Source of the DNA: Fomes fomentarius
Taxonomy: Eukaryota; Basidiomycota; Agaricomycetes; Polyporales; Polyporaceae
DNA length: 64,000 bases
Assembly: GCA_022606135.1 (NCBI GenBank)
Contig: JABYQN010000002.1
Location: 1,426,001-1,490,000 of the forward strand
Reading direction: 5' to 3'
The notes beneath the pieces were generated by a model, which worked only from the letters and a program-made list of their open reading frames with translations, did not search any database and had not been told where the DNA came from. The translations under genes and the position numbers were made by a program. Positions 48,710 through 60,312 of the stretch are shown piece after piece. How positions within the stretch are numbered: the first letter of the stretch is position 1; each line of letters starts with the position of its first letter.

Positions 48710-49374
48710 GACTGATTTATCACATGTACGAAGAACGTAGCGCACGCGCTCCACCGTCTAGGTTGAACAATCTCAGGCTGTGATCTGAGCAGAGGTACAA
48801 CTATTGGTAGTGAACTGACCTATGAGTCCATCGCGGATGGGCTGCATACGATTTACCTCAAGGTCATCTGTTGTAAAGATGCCATCAATTCAAGTACGGT
48901 CCGGATGTCGTCGGCCAGATGTTTCCTTCACGTATGCATATGGATATCGATACTCTCCGTTGCCGCAATTAAGTCCGACCCTCCACGGCTTTGGAATGTC
49001 CCGAGAAAGAGGGTCTGAACACTAACGACAGGTGGCAGGTATGCGTATGTCTTCTGTGATAACGAACCCTGTGTAAGTGGAGAAGCCGTTCAAGCCTCAG
49101 GATATCGGGCCTGAAGCTGGTTAAAAGACTCACCATTCATCCCTAAGACGTCCAGAAGTGAACGCCAAACTCCCCACGGACACACAAAGTCATGTTCCGC
49201 CACGGTATGCATGAAATGATTGGAAGTCTATGACACGACTGGTATTGACGGTGGATCATTCCTCGAGCTTTCGGCAACGCTTGGGAAGCGGTCATCTTGC
49301 CCGAGACAGCTCATCTATACGTTAGTCCTCTCCAATTTCATTTTTCCTTGTTTTGAACGTGTTGTTTGCGTCAG
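48710..49374. other. region between the two zinc-finger copies
   Basis: Probably contains the promo­ter and first exon(s) of copy 2, which I could not fix. A stretch at about 49227-49320 is open in more than one frame and may be part of it. Nothing else is recognised. Confidence 0.35.
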
Positions 49375-49693
49375 CCCGCTCCACCATGGCTGCAGGACGC
49401 GATCCTAGCGTTGCAATTCAAGTATTCCGCGGACCGCTTCGTCCTGGTCCGCAGCATCGCCGCCTTGCTCTCCCCATTTCCAATGTACGGATTTGCAATC
49501 GGATGCTTCGATTGTCCGGGCCCGGTGCGTGACTAATTTTGGGCAAGTAGACGGATTGAAGCTGACTTGAACGGTTTAGTGCTATGGCGTGGGCCCAGGA
49601 GACACTGTAGACAACTTCGTGGACCACTTGAACTGTCCTTGGCATCGAATGCGGGTTGAGAAACGAATATCTCTATATAGGTCAAAGCTCTAG
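49375..49693 (+). CDS. small C2H2-like zinc-finger protein, copy 2 (5' end not found)
   Basis: Two exons are clear: 49375-49524 and 49580-49693. They encode PAPPWLQDAILALQFKYSAD, then FAIGCFDCPGP, intron, CYGVGPGDTVDNFVDHLNCP and WHRMRVEKR, ending YRSKL. The C-x2-C (CFDC) and H-x5-H (DHLNCPWH) layout, the Y..GPG(N/D)T(L/V).NF core and the intron after the Cys pair match copy 1. The first exon with the start codon was not identified; an acceptor (TTTGCGTCAG) precedes 49375. After the stop the same frame stays open to about 49833 (LFDDVDQCGKFVPVFPVDGS), which could be a further gene piece or a lost extension. Confidence 0.45.
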
Positions 49694-50070
49694 CTCCAGG
49701 TGTCTCTGTTTGACGATGTAGACCAGTGTGGCAAGTTCGTTCCCGTGTTCCCGGTTGACGGCTCGGAGATGGCCATGATGGCAGGCTGGGGGTTTACTAG
49801 CACTGGAACCGAGGTTGACTATATCCCAGCATAGTATATGGGGTAAAAGTTATGAATGCATGCCAGAACGAGTTGTTCTTGTACAAGGAGGTAAAGCGAT
49901 TGCGCGCCTACTACGAAGGAAGTTGGAGCCCCATCGTAGGATGAGATATCGAGATTCCCACGGGTGCTAATAGGCACTGCGACAATCAACTCAGCTTTCG
50001 ACCAATTGCACCACGACCTCGCACCCGCTCATCCTTCCGTTTATCCACCACTACACGACTTAACCTTACT
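49694..50070. other. no firm gene
   Basis: The first 140 nt form an open stretch in frame with zinc-finger copy 2. The rest is the upstream region of the ankyrin gene. Nothing else is seen. Confidence 0.4.
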
Positions 50071-50954
50071 ATGGCCTCCGATGGTGCAAGCAACAGTACG
50101 TGCGACGTGGAAAACCGCGTCTTACCTGGCTTGCCTGATCTACTAGATTCGTTACACTAGACGAGCGACTCCTCGCCGCGGCCCGGTCAGACAACGAAGA
50201 CTTGCTGCTCGAGATCTTTGAGGAGGGGAACTTTGACATCAATACCAAAGATGGGTGCGTGCTGCCACCGTGACGTTCTCGTTCCCTTCCTGAACACGAC
50301 AATACCACTCAGGCTGGGGAACACTGGTACGCTACCTGCACGAAGATCTCTCAACCCTTCCTGCTTGACCATTCGCAATCACGGCTCGTAGCCCTGCACT
50401 ACGCGTACGTATGTCGTACTCTTCCCCCGCGCCCCGCAAATCCCATCGATCTCACGCGTACTACCGTCCGGGCTCTCATAACAGCGCGGCCGGCGGCTTC
50501 CCCGATGTCCTGGAGCACCTACTTGAATACGACGGCTGTGATGTCGACCTGCAGAACCGCACTGAAGGCGCGACGCCTCTGCACCTTGCACTTCGGATAG
50601 AAGACGCCGAGCTGCGCAAGGCTATCGTCGAGAGCTTGCTGGATGCTGGCGCAGATCCCAAGTGAGCCTGTCCTGCTTCTACTGATGCCGACTGGGGCGA
50701 CCGCCAACTGCGTCTGCGCATCCAGGGTCAAGGACAAGAACGGCGAGACTGTGTTTGGCCTCGTCTCAAACGACGATAGCGAGATCCGCACACTATTGAG
50801 GAAATCGCAAGCCCAAGCTAGCATCGCCCAGAGCGATGTCGCAAATGGTGAGCGGACCGAGTTGTGGATACCTATCAGTCGATCTAATATGCCGTTGGGA
50901 CTAGACGATGACGACGATGAAGAAGGCTCTGGCTCTGGATCTGACGACGAGTAA
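50071..50954 (+). CDS. ankyrin-repeat protein, Yar1-like
   Basis: Small cytosolic/nuclear ankyrin protein. Seven exons: 50071-50095, 50161-50254, 50313-50326 (14 nt), 50392-50404 (13 nt), 50485-50661, 50726-50847 and 50905-50954, giving 164 aa. It begins MASDGASNN, then ERLLAAARSDNEDLLLEIFE. The ankyrin signature INTKDGLGNTALHYA is built across two micro-exons. Next come GGFPDVLEHLLEYDGCDVDL, GATPLHLALRI and IVESLLDAGADPKVKDKNGE, then a charged end DDDDDEEGSGSGSDDE. The size, two to three repeats and acidic tail resemble fungal Yar1-type proteins (in yeast, the chaperone of Rps3). That assignment is by general resemblance only. Confidence 0.85.
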
Positions 50955-51115
50955 TTTATTGGATACGACCGTAGAGCGCATACGACTATCAATTGTAATC
51001 ACATTGACAACTGGACGCCACGAGAACCGCCAACAGACATGGGTAGGGCAGACTGAGTGGTATAAATCTATATTTTGTACACGAAGGATTATACTACCGA
51101 TTACACGTATTAGGT

Positions 51116-53588
51116 CTACGCGATGAGCTTCCCAGTCGACCACTCCTTGAACGTTGTCGTGTCCTTGATCCACTGGATGAGCTCTGCCCGTTTCAACTTC
51201 GTGCCCTTGTCGGTCGACTCGACTTTGACCTTCTTCCCGTCCACGAACTCCCATTTTTGCTCCTTGACAGTGACGAGGCCCTCCTTGAGCTCATCACCGC
51301 CCAAGATGATCGCGAACGGCACCTCGTCCTTCTCACCCGCTGCGAATTGTGCAGGAAGCTTCGGTTTGGCTTTGAACAGGAAATCGGTCTGGAGGGATCG
51401 ATCATCATCAGTCCCATACCCTCCATCGCACACAGAGAGGCCGCATCGCGTACCTTTATGCCTGCTTCTCGGAGCTCGTGCACAAGCTCGACGCGCTCCG
51501 CAAGCAGCCCGTCTCCAGCAGCCATGACATACGCCATCGTCTCCTTACTCCGCATGCCCTTCTCGACCCACTTCGGCCACACGAGCGCAAAGATCCGATC
51601 CAGCCCAATACTTATGCCCACACACGGCAGCGCCGGGGCCTTCTTGCCCTCTCCCGCGGCCGCGGCGGTGAACATCCCTACGAGGTTGTCGTACCGCCCG
51701 CCCGCGGCGATCGAGCCGACGCCGACCTGGGACTCGTCGATCTCCTCTTCCTCATCCGCGCCCGCCGCTGCCTTCTCCTTCTTCGCGGACTTCTTCTTGG
51801 GTTGGGGCTGCTGCGCAGGCGGAGGCACGTCGCTCGCTCCGGAGGGGGATGTTGATGAGGAGGCGAAGGCGTTTGCGGCCTTGAAGCCTGGTGGTGCGGA
51901 TGCCTCGACAATGGCTTCGTAGATGATGCCGGTGTAGTAGTCGAGACCTCGTGCGAGGGAGAGGTCGAAGGAGAGCTGAGGGCGCGAGCGCATGAATGGT
52001 CGCGTTATGCGAGACGAAGGGGGAAGGAGCACAATACCTTGTCGACCACGTTGTACGCCTTGAGATATGTGAAAAGAAGGCCCATTTCCTCCAGACCGGC
52101 CTTCGCGTACGCATTGGCAGTCAAGGCGGCGTCCGCCTTGAGCAGTTCGAGCAATTCAGGACCGCCTGTGGCTATTCAGTACCTCATCTTGTACAGGTAA
52201 ACGTACCACATCTACCTTTGTGCTTCACGTACTCGCCGATCTTGTCCGCAACGGCGGCATCAAGTCCCTTCTCGTCCGTCATCTCCTTCTTGACGTCTGC
52301 CCACGACATCTTGTCCAGCTTGTCCACAGCGGACGAGATCGTCCTGATCTTGTCTGGCGGTACTCCACAGACCTCGAAGATCCCGTCGAGGATTTTGCGG
52401 TGGTTGATCTGCACGGTGCGACATGGGTTTCACCATCCTTGCGCATGACACATAAGGAGATATAATACCTTTATAGTGAACTCGCCAACGTCCAGCCGTG
52501 TCAGAATCGTGCAGACCAAGCTGATGATCTCAGCGTCAGGAATCATCGGGTCGAACGAGCCTGCGATGTCGAAATCCTGTCCTCGCGTCAGCCCAACCTC
52601 CCGTCCAACCCACCTCACAGAGCCTCCCACTCACTGCCTGAGAGAACTCCCGCATCCTGCCCTTGCTCATAACCGGGTTATCTCTCCGATACACCTTCCC
52701 GACCTGCCACAGCTTCGCCTGGTTCGTGATCGCGCCGCTCATCGCCAGGTAGCGCGCGAGGGGGACAGTGTGGTCGTACCGGAGGGCGAGCTGCTCGCCG
52801 CCCTGGTCCTGGAGGTCGAAGATGAGCTTCTGGTCCTCGCCGTACTTGCCCGCGAGGATCTCCTTGCGCTCGAACACGGGCGTGTCGAGCTGGCTGCCGC
52901 CGAAGGTCGTGAAGCAGTCCTTGACGATCCGCTCGACGTGCTCTCTGCAGAACATCTCCCCCGGGCCGTAGTCGCGTGTCCCCTACATGTCGCCCGTTCG
53001 TGGTCGCCCGCAGAAGCCAGTAGGGATTCACGGTTCGAGTGCACGTCCATCCGAGTGAATGATTGTCACGCAGAGCAGCGAGAGAGAGGCACGAGAGCGA
53101 AGAGCACGATACGACGCATGATGTACCAAGGAACAACAACAGCATCCTTGTCAATACGCTTGAGAGCCCTCGCACACGGAGCACACCAACGAGCGTACCT
53201 TGGGCGTCTTGAGCAGCATCCGCTCCTTCTTCTTCTCCCTCGCGCCGCCCCCCGCCGCGTGCTGCACCTGCGCCAGCGTCCGCTTCAGCTCGCCCAGCTT
53301 CTTCTTCGCCTCCTCGACCGCCGCGCCCTCCGCCTGCTGCTTCCTCAGGTCGTTCACCAGCGCGTTCTGCGCCGCGATCTCCTCCGCGAGCGCCTCGGGG
53401 CTCGGGCTCGGGCTCGCCGTGCTGGCCATCGTCCGTATCCGAGTCTGTGTCTGAATCTGAGTCCTGGCTGTCCTGTGCTTCCTAGGTATCGCAGCGTGTA
53501 AAGTAAGGAACGCAGGGAGGGACGCGAGGGGCGTTGTGTGTGATCTGGACGATCGATGGAGGAGAGAAGAGGAGGCCTGGCGGAGCAT
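51116..53588 (-). CDS. HTS1: histidyl-tRNA synthetase, cytosolic and mitochondrial
   Basis: Class II aminoacyl-tRNA synthetase charging tRNA-His. About seven exons on the minus strand; exon 1 is 53199-53588. From the ATG at 53588 the protein starts [20 protein letters not shown], an Arg/Ser-rich presequence. A second in-frame ATG at 53429 gives [20 protein letters not shown], followed by a WHEP-like helical domain ([20 protein letters not shown]). Catalytic motifs: [32 protein letters not shown] (motif 1 region), [20 protein letters not shown] (motif 2), [12 protein letters not shown] (HisA), GGRYDNLVG (HisB) and [14 protein letters not shown] (motif 3). The C-terminal anticodon-binding domain ends WSTGKLIA. 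An Ala/Lys-rich insertion ([15 protein letters not shown]) precedes HisB. As in yeast HTS1, two starts probably yield both forms. Confidence 0.95.
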
Positions 53589-53955
53589 TCACGCACTTGA
53601 CCGTGACTTTGGTAGAGATTTCTGCGTGTGACGCCCTGATTTCGCACTTGACTAAATCGCTCATCTTCACCCTATCTGCATCTTATCTTGCCGACGCAAA
53701 GCCTCTTCCAGCCTCGAGCGCTTGAGCCCTACAGCTGCCGAGGAAGCAGTCTATCTCATTCATGCAGAAAGAAAACAAGCGTAATTCTAACACAGACTTG
53801 GCTATAGTGAGATGTATCGATGTCATTGTACTTTTGCTCATGCGAGCGCGTTGTGGTGAGTTCGTGGCCGTGAATATCCGCGTCCCAGTCGTAATCTAGA
53901 TCGTGGCCCATATATCATCGCAGAGAGAGGCAGTCCCCGAGAGGAACCTTCCTTC
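53589..53955. other. intergenic region
   Basis: Upstream region of HTS1 and downstream region of the phosphotransferase gene, both on the minus strand. No coding signal. Confidence 0.5.
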
Positions 53956-55760
53956 TCATTGCTTCTTTCCGTTCACGTCTGCCACGTTAACCCAATCCCC
54001 GGTTTTGTCCTTCTTGCGCACCGTGAAGCACGCGATGCCGAGATAATCCGTGATATCGTTGATGACGAGGTAGCAGAACCGCGCGTACGAGAGGAACGTC
54101 ACTGTAAGCGTGACGTACACGAACAACGCCGTGCGAGGCATGGTGTTCTGGATGAGAGGTGGCCTGCCGTGTCCAAGAGCAATGCCGGTCAGAAACGGCA
54201 TAGTCGTCAACGGATGACCGGAAGACGTACCGGTTGATGAGCGTAGGCAGGTTCGCGTCAACCGCACCAACGATACTCCAGATCCACATAGAATCCCAAT
54301 ACGGGAATGGCTGCTTGGTGACGTGCGCGAGAATCATGCGGGACACCTGATGTGCGAACTGCAAACCCCACGAGCAAAGGAAGGGCACGAAGAGGGCCGA
54401 GTGACGGATATGCGACTCCTTGAACGAAGGCGAGCTCAACCAGAACAACTCGATAGCAACGGAGGTAGGGAAGGGCAGTAGCAGGAGCAGGGGCGTAAAA
54501 GGGCCCAAGCCTGCAGCTCTACGCGCCTTGTATACATTATAGCAGCTGGCAGGAAATTTCACGTCAACAAATCGACCACCTCCACAGAGACGGCTTACCT
54601 CGTGATGATATTGAATACGAGGCCAGCTCCACCGAAGACCATGAATGCGTCATTAATGCCAAGTCTGGGCACGTACTGGAGGACGATAGGGTATCTGTCT
54701 AGCCTGGCAAAGGCGAGGAAATCTTGATCCCAGAATTGCGGGCCTATGCGACGATAGTTTAGCATAGAAAACGACTCGAGAGAGCTTTGGCGCGACTTGC
54801 CTGTGAATCCAGTTATAGCGTATATGGCAACAATGGAGAGGATGCCTTCCACGGGGCCCGAGAATACTCCAAGGAATAGTTGACCTAGAGAGACAATGAG
54901 CCTACGCACGACGTACGTGAAATAGAACACAACTGACCGGTGTGATACTCTTCCCAAGTGGTTAAGTAGAAGTTGGCCAGTGTCGCGATTTGAGACGCGA
55001 GCGTCCACGGTGACCGGCCAAGATTGAGCGCGCGCGCACATAGGATGACTTCGAGCTACAGACAGAACGCAGGAGGATAAGAAGACCGTCTCCCGAGAGC
55101 AACCAGTATGTCGTACAGTGGTGTTCAGCGCATCGCAGCCATGGTCGAACATCTCGCCGAGGGGCCCTGCCATCCCAGTACGACGCGCTTGCTTTCTACA
55201 CTCCACAACCAATATCTGAGCTTGCCGTTTCGCAGAAACAATATAGACGTACCCATCTATCGCGTCAAGACTTTGGTATAAGAAGAGCCCGATCGCCCAT
55301 CTGGACCTACCGTCAGACCAGCCCGCACGATCCCACTGAGACAAACGAATAGACGCACGTAAAGTATATCCAGTTAGGCGGCCCATCCGCGCCCTCCTTC
55401 TCCGTCAAGAACTTGGGGTCATAGTATACAAGCGTCGCGAAGTTGGCGAGGACGAGCGAGAGCCCGGTCAGCGTGATCTTCATTCAGCGCATGCTTGAGC
55501 GACAAGCGGCACATAAGAAAGGAAAAATTGCAGAGGTGCGCACAGTGTTAGGGGCAACCCACGTCGGCCAGAGCGTCACCAGCCAGGCCCAGTACGGCTG
55601 GAGGACGTAGCGCGAGACGAGCGACCTATGTGAGCGCAGGAGCGAGTAAGACGCGGGGAGAGAGGGAAGCTGTGTGGCAAGTGATGATGACGCACTTGTC
55701 GACGCCCTTGTATGAGTATTTCCTAAGGTTTTCGAGCGCGTGCTGGGGAATGTAGCCCAT
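53956..55760 (-). CDS. CPT1: choline/ethanolamine phosphotransferase
   Basis: Integral membrane enzyme of the last step of the Kennedy pathway, moving phosphocholine or phosphoethanolamine from the CDP-alcohol to diacylglycerol. Many short exons on the minus strand. The start at 55760 gives [20 protein letters not shown]. The CDP-alcohol phosphotransferase motif DG-x2-AR-x8-G-x3-D-x3-D is complete after splicing: [14 protein letters not shown], then [15 protein letters not shown]. An intron splits it exactly after the first DG; unspliced, that frame happens to stay open. Several membrane spans follow ([59 protein letters not shown]). The C-terminus is [23 protein letters not shown]. Whether it prefers choline or ethanolamine cannot be read, so EPT1 is equally possible. 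Confidence 0.9.
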
Positions 55761-56195
55761 CGCTGCAGTGCGCCTTCAGGAGACCGCCCAGGACAGAGAG
55801 TAGGAGGACGAGGAGCGTAGAGAAGGAAGAGCGAAATGTGACTACATGAGCGGACGCCAGACAGCGGGCAGTATACTTCGTCCTACGTCACACGCACGTG
55901 CGTCGCGTTTTTCCGACCTTGGCTCCGACTTTCGGTGACGATGGTGACGAGGGCAAGCGGAGAGAGCAAGACCGTAGCGCGGTGCTGTATCGTGATCCAT
56001 GACAAGCGGAGCGGGTGGAGACACACATCGTCTCCATGCAAATAGCTATGCAAGTAAATCGTACACAACTGCCAGTAATCATTATATATGTAGTACAGTC
56101 GGTCCATGAGGCAAAGGTACGATACAGCGGTCAGGCAACGAGCAACGAGCAACGCGCAACGGCAGAACATACAGATGTTGTACCACTCTCCAAGC
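55761..56195. other. intergenic region
   Basis: Promoter of the phosphotransferase gene and 3' region of the Zn2Cys6 gene. A short direct repeat, (AA)CGAGCAACGAGCAACGCGCAAC, occurs near 56139-56160. No coding signal. Confidence 0.5.
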
Positions 56196-59100
56196 TCAGA
56201 ATCCGAGCTGCTCCACGAACGCCTGCCAGGTCGCGTCCAACACCGGCGGCCCACTTGATATACCCAGGCTTGCGTCCAGCATCCCATTGCTACTCGGACT
56301 TGACGGCCCATGCACCCCGTTCATGCCATTGGCACCATTGACACCGTTGGTTCCGTTGATGCCGTTGGCTCCGTTGGCTCCGCTCATACCATGGCTTATC
56401 CCGTTCATCCACGCCTCCGGGCTTGACCCCGCGCCCGATCCCGATCCAGAGCTCCCCGAGCCCGACGCCAATGCACTAAAGTCGAACTCGGGGAACGAGA
56501 AGTCCATCTGCGCCGGGCCGAACCCCGTCGAGGGGAAGTCCAGATTGAACAGCGCTGAACCCGAGGCGGCGCTCCCCGCCCCGTCGCCGCTGTCCGTGCC
56601 GAGCGCGTCGACGTCGAACGCGCGCATGTCCTGCATAATCGTCGGGTGGATCATATCTACGCCTACAGGCGGGTCGTGTGATGGTTGCACGTTGCCCGTC
56701 TTCGGGGCCGTACTGGGGGCCCGATGGGAGGTGGTGCAGATGCTGCGCTCGCTGTCGACTGGACAGATCAGATGCGTCTTGCCCCCGAGACGGTCGAGCT
56801 CGTTGTGGATCCGAACCGTGTCTTCTGCGGCGTGCACCTTGTTCATCGCGTCGTGGGCCTGTTTGCGCAGCTTCCTCACTACCTCCTAAAGGCAAGTTAG
56901 AGAGGAGGCGGAAAGCCAACCGATGCGATGTACGCACAAGGTTGTTACAAGCAATCTGACTTTTGCACGCGGCAACCTCGATCAAGTCGCACAATTTGTC
57001 GAGCTCTGCTAGCGATGACCGCGCTAGATTGGTAGCAGGTGCTCGTATGACGAGCAGACACATCACGATCTAGAACGAAATCTTTAGTTGCCACTGCCGC
57101 GACGAAGAGCCAGATTGCTACTCACGCTGCCAGCCAAAGCATAGGACCAGAGTATGCCTATGCGCGCTGCGATAGCAGGCACGGCCTGAAACGAATGTCG
57201 AGCACTAGCAAGAATCCGCCATGCGGAACGGTAGATCGCCATCACGGACGGCCCGTATCGATGTCTCAGCGGGTCCTGAGGCATGCCATTCAGTGCTTGA
57301 GAAAAGTATGGTCGGTGCAAGTTGAGCAGGGCTACATGTCCGCACTTTAGCACCACTTCTAAGGCGTTATGTGAACAAGGCGGTCTTACTTGTCTCCTTA
57401 TAGATCGTCGCAAAAAGCCGTTGCATCGTCAACGCGGTCGACGGGCGTGGGACTTCCACCTCGCCGCATCGTATACGGAAGGCTGCGGGTACGGGGAAGT
57501 CGCGCACTCGCTTGTCCATCTCCATGACTGTGGCGTAGTTCGGTGCCTTGGCCGCAAACGCAGTCGTCATGATCTGGTGGAATAATTTTGTGTATTGCCA
57601 TGTCCATGTATGGACTGTGTGCATCGTGAGGTCAGCAATGCGCTGTGGCAAGGCAGTTAGTGTACATACACAGTAGTTCCGACCTTTCCGGTTCTAGTGG
57701 GTCGAGATCGCCGCTAGGAATCTCACAGTCGACGTACGCAAGGTTGATGCTTGGTGGCCTGCCGAAGCCGAAGCTCTGCGTGCAGCACATGAGATCGAGA
57801 CAGCCGCCTGTGGTAGCGACGATCACTCACCAGCCATGTATCCTGGAAGAAGAGCTGCCAAAAAACACGATTTCGCAGGCCCGTAGATACCTCGTCCAGA
57901 CGCCACCGACAGCTGCTCATATCTATGAGGTGGTCAGCTATTGCCAGACATAGATGTGTCTGGCGTACATACGTAAGCCAATCTGATTTACATATCGTTC
58001 GAAACGATTCAGCGAGAGGCATGAACAAGGAACAAGGAACCCACACTGTGTCCTAATTTGACAGCATGTCCGATGGTCGTCCACGCCTTGTGTGATTGCG
58101 TGTGGGCCGGCTCGCAGTCACTTAATTCCAAGAACTGAGACATGTAAATCTGCAGCGGGTTTAGCGTTCTATAGGCAACTACGAGAAAAGAAAAAAAGGC
58201 GCACCATCGTCTGAATCGCAGTGAGTGTCGTATCATGCGCTGGAGGCGCATAGCGGAATGACAACCTCGAGAGCAAATAAAACTCGTGGGCTTCCACTGC
58301 ATATGGAGGCTTGGTGACGTCCATGAGGGTCGCAAGTGAGAATATCATCCACATCAGCGCGAGCTCGTGTGTCGAAGCAATGTTACAGTATTCTGTTTCT
58401 TCCCTATATGCGCAAAGGACCAACCGTCGGTTATGTTACATGAAAAGAGGTATTGTACCACGCACTTCCAGTGTTGGTACACTTTACCAACAATGTTATC
58501 GAAGACGTATGGCCGCGGAAGGGGAAACCATCTACCACGTTTGATCACATTGGTCAGATTCTGAGATCACTGAACTGATGCAAATCATGCTCACATGTAT
58601 TTGCCATATTCAAGAAAGTCTTCGCACATCTTGCATGCCTGCGAGAGTGGCGGCAGCAACGACATCATCTCCTGACCGATCTCTCGCTCACGACATGGAT
58701 GATCGAGGTCTTTCATTGCCTCTTCGACGAGCGCCTTTGATAGTCGCGGGAATCGCACGTCGGTGGTGGTCAGCCTTTCTGGTGCCTGTGGTGGAATTGG
58801 TATCCTAGCTCATACACATGTGAGTACCACAACTCACGTGAATGAGGTACTGTTTAAGACAGGGTGAGTTTTTGCCAGGGCGACCGTAGTGTGGTACGAC
58901 TAACATACCTCGGAACGAGACGTTTGGCCGAAGAAACGGGTCTCCCCTCGCGGTCCAAGAGTCAACGTGCCTATAACCACCATTAGTGTGTGTGTGTAAG
59001 TGCTGCAGTGCGTCACACACCAAATGCATCCAACACGTCTTCCTCCGCTGCTATGAACGCAGCTGCCTCATTCGACGCCGGCGGCGAATCTCCCAGCCCG

Positions 59101-59799
59101 GAGCCTGAGGGCGAGTCACCGCAGGCGGGTAGTATGGGGATACCAGGGTTGTCGGATAGCAAAGGATGGGGCTCATCGCTAACGGCAGATTGCAGCGTCC
59201 GCAACGCGTTCTCGAGTGCGTTCGACCGACTCTGGAGCTGGTCAATCTTCTTCTTGAGCTCTTCGACGTCCGCGACCGCCTGTCTGTATAGCGCGCCATG
59301 TCCGTCTGCCTCGAGCCGAACAGTCAATCAGGAACGAACGCACCTTGTCCCCTTACCTCCCGTGATCAACGACCCTACGCGCCGAAATGTTCAACCAGGA
59401 CCCACAAGGCCACGCAGGGCAGAGAACGCACCATCGGGACACAATGCCGCGCAACCCCTTTTGGTGCAGGTCTCGCATGGAACCTAAGTGGCGCGTCAGT
59501 CGCCGCCTCCCGTGATAGCAAAAACGCTCGTAGCCAAGGGATGGGGATGTGGATGCTCACAGCGGAGGAAAACGGGCAGCAAGACTCACCTTACGGTCGC
59601 AGCGGAGTTTCAGCCTTCACTCCGGAGGCTGTATCAGTTTCCCGGCTCAACTAACAACCAGAATCCCTCCGGACACACCTCCGACATTCCGCACACGAAA
59701 CGGGCACCCGCCCTGGTCTCTTTCTCTGCTTCGGCGGGGGTCTGAGGATGATTCCGGTGAGTCTTTGTCAGACGAACCCTTGCCAGTGACCGGCGGCAT
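56196..59799 (-). CDS. Zn2Cys6 fungal transcription factor 1
   Basis: Nuclear regulator with an N-terminal Zn2Cys6 cluster and fungal-specific middle domain. After splicing the cluster reads RPGRVPVSCAECRRLKLRCD, then RKVPCETCTKRGCAALCPDG, spread over three exons. A coiled coil (DVEELKKKIDQLQSRSNALE) and VSDEPHPLL follow. The middle domain includes LLSRLSFRYAPPAHDTTLTA, ELSDCEPAHTQSHKAWTTIG, FGFGRPPSINLAYVDCEIP and ALLNLHRPYFSQALN. The C-terminus has an NG-x tripeptide run and ends TWQAFVEQLGF. Start MPPVTGKGSSDKDSPESSSD at 59799. To reach the cluster frame, one extra C is needed in the C5 run (plus-strand G5 at 59736-59740); either a sequencing deletion or a real lesion. A TATA-like element lies at 59912-59918. 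Tandem paralog of the next gene. Confidence 0.85.
56309..56385 (-). repeat. NG-x tripeptide-coding repeat
   Basis: Nine-nucleotide-register repeat in the last exon of the Zn2Cys6 gene 1, encoding GANGANGINGTNGVNGANGM and similar. Codons vary, so the repeat is imperfect at DNA level. Likely a flexible linker before the C-terminal TWQAFVEQLGF. Confidence 0.7.
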
Positions 59800-60312
59800 G
59801 GCTCCAGGACTTGATATAGTCGATGGTGGGCAACAAGAAGTCAGAGTATGCGTGAGGTATTGACGGTGGAAGCCAGAGTGATGGTTGGAGTGACAGAAAG
59901 TGTGATAGAGCTATATAAGTAGGAGTAGGCGATCACAGACAAGCACTCGAGTTCTGGACACTGACTTTACTAAGCAACTGTCTTCGATCTCATTACGAAC
60001 CATTGCCACATTGCGATGCAACGCGCCATCCCCGTGATTCTCGGAGGTGCAATAATTCAATAGGTGCAGACAGCGTATCATTGTACGTATGCACGTCCAT
60101 ATGTATCCTATCCTATACACAAAACAGACGCGGATGCATCTGTAAATCCTACAACCCACTGCGGCCTTCGCACGCGTCTCATCTTCCAACTACGTAGTTC
60201 AAAGACGAGAAATGGACCAAGGCACGGAGTAATGATAGCTAATACACAAGACGGGTGGGAGTTCCGGCACGAGACAGGTGTCAGAGCAACCGCAACCACA
60301 CCGTCCCCTCCC
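59800..60312. other. intergenic region between the two regulators
   Basis: Promoter of regulator 1 (with a TATATAG element on the minus strand at 59912-59918) and the 3' region of regulator 2. No coding signal. Confidence 0.5.

Noticed and set aside
52476..53501. 341-codon plus-strand frame
   Set aside because: Antisense to histidyl-tRNA synthetase; no domain.
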